The notes under the pieces are model-generated. The model saw only the letters and a program-made list of their open reading frames with translations, was not told where the DNA came from and searched no databases. A stretch of DNA of 64,000 nt. Source: Prionace glauca (taxonomy: Eukaryota; Chordata; Chondrichthyes; Carcharhiniformes; Carcharhinidae). Of the stretch, positions 36,665 to 47,800 are shown piece after piece. A program made the translations under genes and the position numbers. The stretch spans positions 62,956,470-63,020,469 of the forward strand of contig CM075724.1 in the NCBI GenBank assembly GCA_037974335.1, written 5' to 3'. Each line of letters starts with the position of its first letter. Position 1 is the first letter of the stretch.

Positions 36665-37125
36665 TCACCCCACCCTTGATAACAAAACAAAGAACAAACA
36701 ACAATCCAGCACGGGAAACAGGCCCTTCGGCCCAACGAGCCCGCGCCGCCACATCACCCTGCACCTATTCTACCCTGCATATCAATGAATGGAACCCTAC
36801 TCAGTCAGATTCAGGGAAGAAATAGTGTCAATTTGGTAAAAACCGATTAGCCTGAGAGCACATTTTTGGGGTGTGGGAGGAAACCGGAGCGCCCGGAGGA
36901 AACCCACGCAACCACAGGGAGAATGCGCAAACTCCCACAGACACAGGCCCAAATCCATGTGCCTGCACAGCCAGCAGTGCTAGTCACTGAGCTGTTGCGG
37001 CGCCCATCTACCGGTCCAGGATCAAGCACACACACCGACACGAAGTTCTAGGCCACTCCTGGAACTTCCAAGAGCAGCCCAGTCACTACCCGCCGTGTGA
37101 ATGCCCCTCGTTTGACACGGGGTAA
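36665..37125 (-). mobile_element. CR1 3'-tail-only insertion inside the CR1 ORF1
   Basis: Minus strand: cgtgtcaaacgaggggcattcacacgg ... gtttcctccgggcgctccgg ... gggccgaagggcctgtttcccgtgctgg..ttctttg. It is flanked on both sides by ORF1 of the host CR1. Either an extremely 5'-truncated CR1 or an independent SINE using that tail. Confidence 0.75.
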
Positions 37126-37375
37126 TTGCTCCGGGGCGGTCCTAGTGCCATGACTCTTTTTTCTTTTCGCTCTTCCTAACTGTAACCCATTCATCTCTCC
37201 TCCTAGGTCCTGGTATCTGCTCAGTGTTACTGTCCCTATCCATTATTTCCTCATTTTCCCTAACTAAAAACATATCCTCCAGCCTCAGTCACTAACTTCA
37301 TTAGTGACGTTCCTAAATTGTAGCATTCTCTCCCTAATCCATTCCACCTGCGTAATGTAGGGTTCCAAGCGAAGG

Positions 37376-38189
37376 TAACAAGAAACTATCTAACTTTAAA
37401 GAGGCCATAGCCTTTTGCTGCACTAGCACTGATACTCGAGAAACTATAGCAGTTGTTATACTAGCTCGTTTTCAGGGTGTTGCAATCAACAGATAAATGT
37501 CTTCTGTTGCATCAGAGATAAGCTAAAGAGGCGTATTCCTTAATTAGCTTTCCAAATCCACGCGCCCATATCAATATTTAGCAATACGCGTTAGCAATAG
37601 CAGAACAAACCCACCAGCACTTCAGCTTATCGTTTCAATGTGTTGACCTTTCCATTGCTGTTCGTGAGTCCCTACTTTGAATATTAAAAATCTTGCCGGT
37701 CCGAGGAAGGTATCATAGACAGATTTCAATGTTCACAGCCAACGTTGCTATGGAGCGAGCACGTCAGGCTCCTGTTAATGTTCTGGAGCAAAACATTAAT
37801 CTGGGCACTACTGTTGATCAATTTGAGCGTTTTCACTCCCAGTGTGCATTGCTGTTTCTTTATAGATAAAAACTAATCTAGATATCTGCCTGAATGCAGA
37901 AAGCCAACATATGCTCCCACTTGCTTTCGAAGATACTTTGTCAAAAAGCATCCATAGCCACTTGTAATTGCCATGTACGTTCGAGTCACCATATTTCCTT
38001 CTTTTTATGTGTTTGCATATAACCTTTTCAGAACATCTTTAGAATCATCATGACTGTGTTTCTTAAAGGGAATGCAAACTTCTCAAAAGAGTCATTTATA
38101 ATCGTCCAGTTATGTAGTGGGAAATATATTTGAACGTATTATTGATTCCCAAGTCCCATTTTATGGAGAGATGTGGCAGGAAAGTCGAT
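37376..38189. other. Unassigned stretch
   Basis: No coding or repeat feature I can support. Confidence 0.35.
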
Positions 38190-38530
38190 GCCCAGTGGAC
38201 AAGGAATGCAGGAATCCTGAGTAATGCTCTGAGGCCTCGGATTCGATTCCCACTGTGGCCCATGAGGAACTTTGAATTCAATTGAAAAATCTGGAATTAA
38301 AAAGTCGAATGATGATCAGGAAAGCATTGTTGTAAAAAAAAAACACACTGGTTCTCTAATGCCCTTCAGGGAATGAAGTGTGCCATCATTTCCATGCCTG
38401 GCTTAAATGCGACTTCAGAAACACAGCAATGCATTTGACTTTTAACTACCCTCTGAAATGGCCTAGTAGGGCACTTAGAAGGGCAACACATGCTGGTCTG
38501 GTCAGCAATGCCTACATCCTAACAGAAAAA
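38190..38530 (+). mobile_element. Second SINE family (…ttcaattgaaaaatctggaattaaaa…)
   Basis: B-box-like tcggattcgattccc, then gaactttgaattcaattgaaaaatctgg, a ggttctctaatgcccttcagg block and ggccta..agggcaacacatgctggtc. Other copies: 43965 (-), 44240 (+), 44640 (-), 52185 (-), 54690 (+). Confidence 0.7.
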
Positions 38531-38559
38531 TTATATCCGTGATCAGTAATGATAGGCAA

Positions 38560-39790
38560 TAACATTTCCTTCATGATTATCCTCACCACCAGTGCCCCGC
38601 AAGGCTGTGTCCTAAGCCCCCTACTTTGCTCCTTATATATCTGTGAGCGTTTGGTCAAATTCTCCTCCAACTCGATTTTCACGTTTGCTTATGACACCAG
38701 CACAGTGGTCGGATCTTAAACAATGATGAGACAGAATGCAGGATCCACTGAATTGGAGCAACAACAATAATCCTTCCCTCAATGTTAGTCAAACGAAAGA
38801 GAGAGTCATAGACTTCAGGAAGCTTCATGGAGAACATGCCCCTCTCGACAGCAACAAGCATGAAGTGGAAATCATTGAGAGTTTCAAGTTTTTCGGTGTC
38901 TAAATCGCCAATGACCTATCTTAGACACTTGACACCGACGATATAGCTAAGAAAGCCCACCAACACCTCTACGTTCTCAGGGGCCTAAGGAAATTCTCCA
39001 TGTCCGCTTCATCTCTCACCAAATTTTACAGATACACAAGAGAAAGCAACATTTCTGGATATATCACAGCTTGGTATGGCTCCTGCTCTGACCAAGACCT
39101 CAAGACTCTACAATGGCCCATGAACGAAAACCAGTCCATCAGGTAAACTAGCCTTCCATTGACTCTGTATACACTTCTCCCTGCCACGGAAAAGTACAAT
39201 AAAAAGTCTGACAACACCAAGTTTTATTCCAACCTATTTATTTGATAATATACTCACAAGCTTTCGGGGTTAGCCCCTTCATCAGGTGAATGGAGAGTTC
39301 TGGCCTCAGACAGAGCACATAAAGCATATATGCTCTGTCTGAGGTCAGAACTCTCCATTCACCTGACGAAGGGGCTAACCCCGAAAGCTTGTGAGTATAT
39401 TATCAAATAAATAGGTTGGACTAAAACCTGGTGTTGTCAGACTTTTTACTGTGTTTACGCCAGTACAACGCCGGCATACCCACATCACGGAAAAGTAGCC
39501 AGCATAATCAACGGTCCTATGCATCCCGGATACACGCTCTTCACATTTTTCCACTTGGAAAAAGGTACAAAATTATAAGGTCATCTTCCAAACGGCTCGA
39601 GATCAGCTTCTTCCCTACTGCCATCGGATCTTTGAATAGACCTATCTTATATTAAGTTGATCTTCCTCGATAGCCTAGATAGGACTGTGACGCTACATTC
39701 TGAAGCGTTATGCTTTGTCTCTACAGGAACAACACACAATGCTTTTCATTATATACTAATATATGTGACAATAAAAGATTAATTTAAAAG
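38560..39790 (+). mobile_element. Rex1/L2-like LINE, interrupted by a foldback insertion
   Basis: Frames read SAPQGCVLSPLLCSLYI, FAYDTSTVVG, and after the insertion EKSSQHNQRSYASRIHALHI and ISFFPTAIGSLN. It ends with the family tail ..ctaatatatgtgacaataaaaga. Several stops and frame changes. The insertion occupies 39197-39485. Confidence 0.72.
39197..39485. mobile_element. Inverted Penelope-tail foldback with 12-bp target duplication
   Basis: Two arms of about 120 bp (39197-39319 and 39331-39450) are near-perfect complements around agcatatatgct. The right part continues to gccggcatacccacatca, the same end as the Penelope-like copy at 51315. cacggaaaagta occurs at 39185-39196 and 39486-39497, bracketing it. 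Confidence 0.85.
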
Positions 39791-41698
39791 CAGGGACTTA
39801 AAATGGAAACCCCTTGCCCGTGTCTTTACGAATGAGAATGTGCAACGTCTCTTCAATGAAATTGGATGACAAGATGTTGTAATGAATTTTGTTTTCTGCA
39901 AAACTGTTCCTTCATCATTTCCATCTCCAAATTTATGATATACAGCAGAAGGATAAGAATCAGCTTAATAAGGAACATTCCTCACCAAGTGCCCAGAATT
40001 TATTTAAAGTTGGCTTTTGTGGCTGATTTTGGACAATGTGCTGAAGCTGTAATTTCTGAGTCACTGAGATCAGTGTTACGGTATTTTAGCATATACAAAA
40101 ATGCAATACGTGTGAGAAATTTAAACTGAACTTTCCTAAATCTTGTGCAATCATTAGTAAGAAAAGGACAGACATTGTATGCAGGAAGATGCCTTCAGTC
40201 ACGTAAATAAATTAATTAAATGTAATGTAATTAAATGTCAATAGACGAAACAATTATATTTTTCCGTTGTAACGATAATACTGTTTGGAAAGGTGCAGTG
40301 ACCCGTGTAAAACAGGGCTTCCGTTGCACGTGTGTGTTGCTATAATTATATATTGAAACACGCGACATAAAATAACTGCTGCTATTGAATACTTGATACG
40401 TCCACAGTGTGTTGCAATGTTGCTATATTTAGAAACGACATGTTCGCATTTCGAGAAGACCGAATGAGATACGCCCACTGCCAAGTTCCAATCGTCAATA
40501 CACCTTGTCAATATTTAGCAACGTATAAGTGTAGCTCGAAACAGAAAGTTACAAACCCACTGCAAATAGTATACACGTTATCAGCTTATCCAGATAAACT
40601 GCCAACACAATAATCTTCTACATACCGTACATACAGGTGCCACTATTTGGGTTAATTTAGCATCAAAATTATTTATACTACTTTGTTTCCATATTGAATC
40701 AACTATTGTTTGTCAGGTAAGAAAATTAAATGTTAGGTAAACCAAAGTTTTATGACAGTTGAACAGTTGCCCATTTACTTGCATTTTTCAGGATCCATCT
40801 CCTTCCGGATAAATCTTCTGTTGTCAGCCGAACTAAACGGATCAAATCCCAACGGATTAAAAATAAACAATAAACATGGCTTCTTCTGTGGAAGTATTTG
40901 AAAAACAAATAAGAGAACAGAGAAGGAAGCTGCATAAAATGCCGACTGTATGGAGGAAGAAAATGACAGTCTAGCACTATAGGAGAATGACGCTGGGATG
41001 AAGAACACATGCTCTTTATTGCAAAATGGAATTCGATGCATACCCATAAAGGAGAACTTTGATTGCTCTGGGGAAAGAATCAGGATGGGAATAATTGGAC
41101 AATGCTGTTAAATTGCCAGCACGTGTCAAACGGTCCCCTTCTCAGATACAGGATTCCACAATTCCACATGGTGTCATGTGGAAATAGATGTTTGTAAAGC
41201 AAGAAACAACTCGAACCTACTTTCAGAAATTGACAGGGAAATCCAAGTACTCAGGTTCACCCGGTTTCTACTAGGAGCATCAGCTGAACTGGATGTAATG
41301 CACTGGCATGTGCTCAACGTAACAACGGAACGTATGAATCTACACGCAGGTTTTTCTGAGTTACTGAACAAAGTGAACACTGATCGTTAATTTGTAAAAA
41401 ATACTAGAAAATCGATTTTTTAATTTTACTTTACTATACAGATGATTAGGTACCACAATACACAATGTACCGTTGTAGCCGAAGGAAAATGTTTGTCATT
41501 ATTTTTAAATTATACTTATTGAAAAATACTGTATAACAAGAAAGTTAACGCAACAAAAAAAACTTCTCAAAATAACCGAGCGGCAAGATAATCTGATCGA
41601 CATGGTATCATACAGTACAAACACTGTTGGTGCCGGTACAGCCGAGGGAGGCGATCAGTGTCGACCATAGAAGTGAATTCTGCGTCGAAATTCAATTG
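39791..41698. other. Region 3' of gene B
   Basis: Probably includes the gene B 3' UTR (right end). The frame 41178-41390 (+) is open for 70 codons without a recognisable domain. Confidence 0.35.
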
Positions 41699-41863
41699 CT
41701 AATTGTTTTTCGCCTCCGTATAGTCAGTCTCTTTTGCTCCATTTTGTTTTGCTCTCCGCAGTTGGGCATATACAGTGCACCTTTCGTTAGCTTTGCCTTG
41801 GTCTGAGTCAGTCAACGCTACATGTGAGTATATCAGGTCATTGCCGACTTTCCTTTGTTGCGT
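41699..41863 (-). CDS. Gene B exon 7, terminal tail with further tyrosine motifs
   Basis: Acceptor ttgaccttgcag at 41864, phase 0; 54 codons and TAG. Contains LIYSHV, TVYAQL and TDYTEA close to the C terminus (AKNN end). The first fits ITIM. The second has T at -2, between ITIM and ITSM. The third resembles ITSM but ends in A. A possible ATTAAA signal (minus strand) is at 41424-41419 and AATAAA at 41020-41015; neither is certain. Confidence 0.82.
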   Translation of the reverse strand, partial: TQQRKVGNDLIYSHVALTDSDQGKANERCTVYAQLRRAKQNGAKETDYTEAKNN

Positions 41864-44800
41864 CTGCAAGGTCAATGTTTGAAAATATTGTTTACTGGTA
41901 ACATCGCAAGTCGGTTGGTACGCGGTTCAAAAAATTCATCAGAAGGACACGCAGATCATCTTATAGACAGCATAGGGGCAAAGTCAACAGAGACATATTT
42001 CCTGCTTTATCGCATGGGTGTTGATGTTACACTGGTGTACTTTGTTTCTCTGATCGGTCACTCGGCCCCACCTGAGCATACTCACCTCGTCACGTTTACG
42101 GTTTGGAGTTTTGCTCAAATCTAATGTGGCATAATGCACAAATCCAGACGCATTTTCCTGCTTGGGCAAAACGGAAAACTTTTGTTACGGGCTCGTTCAT
42201 TGTGTTCATCAGTTTACATTAATTTTGGTCAAGCATTGAGCGGATGAACCTGGAATCGAATGGACGTGCGCAAAATATAATTATTTTACATTTTCCTTAG
42301 TGCGAATATTAAGACACTCGACACTTCACACTCCTATACCAAATAGTTCAACCCGCCAATTTCACTCGACATAATTGTTATATCAATGTTGAAACAGGCG
42401 GCAGCTTCATTACGTACAGGTTATCTTCGATCTGAATACATAAATGAATTGATGAAAACTAATTAATTGTATTTTCAACGAGATAAGCCTTTCTCTTTTC
42501 TAAACGTTTTTCGCTGTTTGCCAATAAAGTACTCGGTGGCAAGTAAATTTCCACATCCGATTGAAATGTGGAATCTCATTGAGACAAGCCAAGATGCGGA
42601 GCTGCTGGCGTTGGACTGGAATGGGTGCAGTAAGAACTCCCACAGCACCAGGCTAAAAATTCATCTGATGTAGGAGCAGTGCCCCAAAACTTCTGATTCC
42701 AAAAACAAAATCTGTTGGACTTGAGTTTGGTGTTGTGAGACCTCCTACTGAGACAAAACAATTACATTTGTTAAATGGACTTAAACTGGTCTGACGTGAT
42801 TATATTCACTTTCCATTCTATCAATCCTCCCTGGTGTTTCAACAAACTGCCTGTAAATGAATGAACTTACCAGTTCCAGGCTCCGGTTCCCTCCTGTTAC
42901 ACGTCCGTCTTTACCTGGAAATAAGTGAAATTTAATGATATTGAAAGAAAAACGTTCTGAAGTTGATTCTTACGGACCCGAAATGTTTACTCTGTGTGCC
43001 TCTGCACAGGCGCTATCAGAAGTGTGACCAGGATTTTCGGTTTTTCAGCTCATTTTTCACATCAGAGATTGCATCACATCAGAGATGGTCAGAAAAAAAA
43101 GCCCAAGATGATTTTCAATTTCGCTAAGTACAGAAAATAATTGAAATCCTTACCAGCAACAGGGTGTTTTAAAATATTTCACGGAACCTATGGTAATACT
43201 ACACATTCTACCAGAAGGCGGGCAAGTGCCGAACATCAACAATGGTAATATTGCGTGACTGAGCAGGCTCGAGGTGCCAACTGGCCTACCAATGCTGCTG
43301 TTTTTTTTTTGCGTAGCTCTGTTCACAACCGTTCCCGGACCACAACCTCAGTTAAATCTAATTATGGCTCCACTACGCAGCGGTTTGGAAACTTATTTTG
43401 TGTCAGAGTGTATTTCGTTCATCTGGTTCTAAAAGGAAATGTGTTTGGAAACATCTAGGTAACTGTTTTCACCTTTATTATATCGATGTCCTAAAACATA
43501 TTTTCAACTATTAGTGCTTCCTCAAAACCATACGACTCTTTTCAACTTTAACACCGAACTGTTCTTCCTGTTGTCTTCCCTGGAAACTATCAGTAGTCCC
43601 AATGATATGTACGAAAATCGAGTGTTATCTTACCTTCATTCTTTAGCATTTGTTTCCGCCTCCTAATGACGATCGCAAGCCCGAGGAACAATCCAACCAG
43701 CGCACACACTGGAATCGAATAGTAAAGTAGTTTCGGGACATTTTCTGCAAGATTAATTGTAACATGAGGTAATAGTTGGTATTAAATTAAAAAAGGCTCC
43801 AAGACAGTTTATTATTTAAACCATATTGATGGTTGCACTAACCCCGCAGTGTTCAACAGAAATAGAACGTTTGAATAAAAAAGCTTGTTTGTAGTTAAGT
43901 ATCTGCAGTAACGCCTTTCTCGAATATTTGACGCATTATTTATTAGTCTACGAAAACTAAAAGTTTGGAGTCACACGTAGGCCAGACCGGGAAGGGTGAC
44001 TGATTTCCTTTCCTCAAAGTCATCAGAGAGCCAGATGCGTCTGGCGTTTTTGCGTCTGAATTATAGTTTCATGACCCATTACTGAAACGAATGTTTACTT
44101 CAGTATGTATTAATTAGTTTTAAATGTCATGATGTGATTTGAACCGATATCCTCACAGCTTTAGTCTTCACGTCTTGAATAATAGGCTAATACTATTAAA
44201 ATCTCGCCACCATCTTCCCTTAGTAATATGCCATTGGAGATAATCGGACAACACCCAAATGGTTCACTTTTAACTGCTACCTGAAAGGGCCTATCAAGTT
44301 ACTCCGTTTAAGGGCAAGTAGGGATAAATAATGAATGTTGGCTTAGCCAGCGATGTTCACATTCCATGAAAGAGTTTACTTTCAAAAATACAGTGAACCG
44401 GACATACAGAGTTTTTTTACCGGTTACTTGCGCAAACAACGGGCCTTCAGATCAAAGCAATAGTTTTCAAGGAAGAGGAGTTCACAATGATCAAGTTTAA
44501 AGCATTTTCAAAAAAATAAACAGAAAGTGAAAGAGACTAATAATATTCAGGTTAAGAACTATTACACTAGAAAATTTGAATAAATACTTCACATTGTTCC
44601 GTTAGAAATAGAGGAATTTGAAAGCAAATACGTTTGGATTTTTGTTCTTATATGGGATGTGAGCATTGCTGACGAAGCGAGCATTGCCCATTCCCAATTG
44701 CCCCTGAACAGAATGGCCTGCTAGAAAGTTGCGGGGGCAGTTAAGATTCAACCACGTTGCTTTGGCTCTGAAGTCACATATGAACCTGACTGAGTAAGGA

Positions 44801-47800
44801 GGGCAGATTTCCTTCCCTAATGGACATTCGTGAACCAGAGTGCTTTTTACCACAATCGATCATAGTTACATGGTCACCATTACTGAGACTAGCCTGATAT
44901 TCCATAGCTATTAATTGAATTATGTTTCCGGAAGCTGCTCTTGTGGGATGCGAATCCATGCGAATTAATTGCTAGCCCGAGTGTATGGCTGGCTATATAA
45001 ATCAAAAAAGACAGTAGGACTAGGGGGCACAGCCTCAAGATAAAGGGGGGGGCGTTTTAGAACGGAGATGAGGAGGAACTTCTTCACTCAAAGGGCGGTG
45101 AATCTCTGGAATTCTCTACCCGTTTAAGTGGTGGAGGCTGCCTCGCTAAATATTTTCAAGAAGCGGGTTGATGGGTTTTTGATAAGAGAGGGGATTAAGG
45201 GTTATGGGGAGAGGGCCGGAAAGTGGAACTGAGCCACGACAGATCAGCCATGATCTTATTGAATGGCGGGGCAGGCCCGAAGGGCCAGATGGCCTACTCC
45301 TGCTCCTATTTCTTATGTTCTTATGATTTCAACACATTGCATTAAATTCAGTGTAAAGGCACTTCAATGTTTCTGTTGATATTTCCCGTGACATTTCCGT
45401 GATTATTAATGTGCATAAAACTTACGAAAAAATTCACTATGAATTCTACTGTAGGTGGCTTTCCTTTTAGAACAGTTTTTTTTCCCTACCTCGGTTAGGT
45501 TTAGGAATCGTGTACGCCACAATAGCCGGAGTCTTGAGGGTGACATGAGATACCAGACATGTAATATTGACGTCTCTCGGTACAGGCTGATTCTCAAGCA
45601 AAGTGCTGGAAACTTCATACAGCCCGTCTCTGTTCTGCACTTTGCTAGTGTGTATTCCTGATGCAGTTTCAACGCCATTTTTATACCAAGTGAGGGTGTA
45701 ATTTTCCGGATAAAATGCAGCCGTTTCACAGACGAGGATCAGAGGCGCAGTCGAACTCCCTTCACTTGTCCTGGAGAAGAGATTCAGTGGGGTTGGGGCC
45801 GCTGCGTAGGAGAAAATGAATAAACTACTGCGCACGGTTTGGGAAAAATAAATATACATTTTACGTTCGGTTAATATTCTTACTCACTGGCAATTCCTAT
45901 TTCCTGCATTTGAATGTTGCACACAAGATCAGTATAGATCTAATCCATATAAAGAGTGGCATTCGATCAACTCCAATAATTTTTGAATTCCCTGTGGGAC
46001 ACGGTGAAGTGATTTGCTAATCAATGTTCTGTTTAAAGCGGCTACAGAATTAAATCTTAATGGGACAGTCGTCTCGCTGAGTTCTTACGTGTCTTATATA
46101 CAATGACATGACAGAGCGACGAATAATATTCATATTCTTACATTAGAACATAAGAACATAAGAAATAGGAGCAGGAGTAGGCCATCTGGCTCTTCGAGCC
46201 TGCCCCGCCATTCAATAAGATCATGGCTGATGTGTCGTGGCTCAGTTCCACTTTCTGGCCCTCTCCCCATAACCCTTAATCCCTTCTCTTATCAAAAACC
46301 CATCAACCCGCTTCTTGAAAATATTTAGCGAGGTAGTCTCCACCACTTCAACGGGTAGAGAATTCCAGATATTCACCACCCTTTGAGTGAAGAAGTTCCT
46401 CCTCAACTCCGTTCTAAAACGCCCCCCCCCCCTTTATCTTGAGGCTGTGCCCCCTAGTCCTACTGTCTGTTATGAGCGGGAAGAGTCTCTCCACCTCGAT
46501 CCTATCCATCCCATTCATCATTTTATACGTCTCAATAAGATATCCCCTCATTCTTCTAAACTCCAACGAGTACAAGCCGAGTTCATTCAGCCTCTCCTCA
46601 TCGCTCAACCCCCTCAACTCCGGTATCAGCCTAGTAAACCTCCTTTGCACTCCCTCCAAGGCCAAAATATCTTTGCGCAGGTGCGGCGCCCAAAACTGCA
46701 CACAGTACTCTAGCTGCGGCCTCACCAATGCCCTATACAGCTGCAGCAAGACCTCCCTACTTTTATATTCAATCCCCCTCGCTATGAAGGCCAGCATCCC
46801 ATTCTCCTTCCTGACCACCTGCTGCACCTGCAGGCTGGGTTTTTGCGATTCATGCACAAGGACCCCGAGGTTCCTCTGCACCGTCGCCTGTTGCAGTTTT
46901 TCGCCACGTAAGTAATATTCCTTCCTACCATTCTTCCTTCCAAAGTGGACCACCTCACACTTGCTAACATTAAATTCCATTTGCCATTTCCTGGCCCATT
47001 CGCCCAGCCTATCTAGATCCTTCTGCAGACTCTCCACACCCTCCGCACAATTTGCCGTTGCCCCAATCTTGGTGTCATCAGCAAATTTCGACACCATACA
47101 CTCGGTTCCCTCCTCCAGATCATCTATATAAATGGTAAAAAGCTGAGGCCTCAGCACCGACCCCTGGGGCACTCCACTAGTCACCATCCGCCAATCCGAA
47201 TAGCATCCATTGACCCCCACTTTCTGCCTCCTATTTGACAACCAATCCTCTATCCACGCTAACACCCTACCCCCAACTCCAAGTCCCCTGACCTTCTGCA
47301 ATAACCTCTTATGAGGTACTTTGTCAAACGCCTTCTGAAAATCCAGAAAGACCACATCCACCGGCTCTCCTCTATCCACCGCCCTAGACACATCCTCATA
47401 GAACTCCAGTAAATTTGTCAGACACGACTTCCCTTTAATGAAACCGTGCTGCGTCTGCTCTATCAAGCAATTCCCTTCAAGATGCCTCGCAATTTCCTCT
47501 TTAATGACGGATTCTAACATTTTACCTACCACAGACGTTAAAGTAACAGGCCTATAATTCCCTGCCTTTTGCCTGGCACCCTTCTTAAACAACGGCGCAA
47601 CATTAGCCGTTTTCCAATCTTCCGGCACTTCCCCGGAATGCAGCGACGTCTGGAAAATAACCACCAATGCATCCACTATAACCTCCGCCATTTCTTTTAG
47701 AACCCTCGGATGCATTCCATCCGGTCCTGGGGACTTGTCCACAATCAGATGATGAAATGAGCGTTTTAATGCTCCTTTTAAGCCGCAGCTTGATATTTGA

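Larger units (their letters stand above)
32396..37375 (-). mobile_element. Nearly complete CR1 LINE (ORF1 esterase, APE, RT, 3' tail)
   Basis: Read on the minus strand: 37375-37130 is the N-terminal part of ORF1 (RRWNGLGRECYNLGTSL). 36660-36132 is the ORF1 SGNH/esterase-like part (MVVCLPGAGLQDVSERVEG, SGLLPVPGASRARNNEILQ). 36061-33707 is an open frame of 784 codons with APE endonuclease (TETRLKEGQDW, VVGDFNLPGVDW, SDHNSVWF) and RT (VDVVFMDFGKAFDKVPHSS, GVPQGSVLGPLLFV, KFADDTKM). 33807-33256 continues RT in a shifted frame. The tail runs to 32396. One frameshift in the second reading frame, plus two insertions (36665-37125 and 32634-32940), so a rather young copy. 5' truncated at about 37375. 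Confidence 0.88.
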
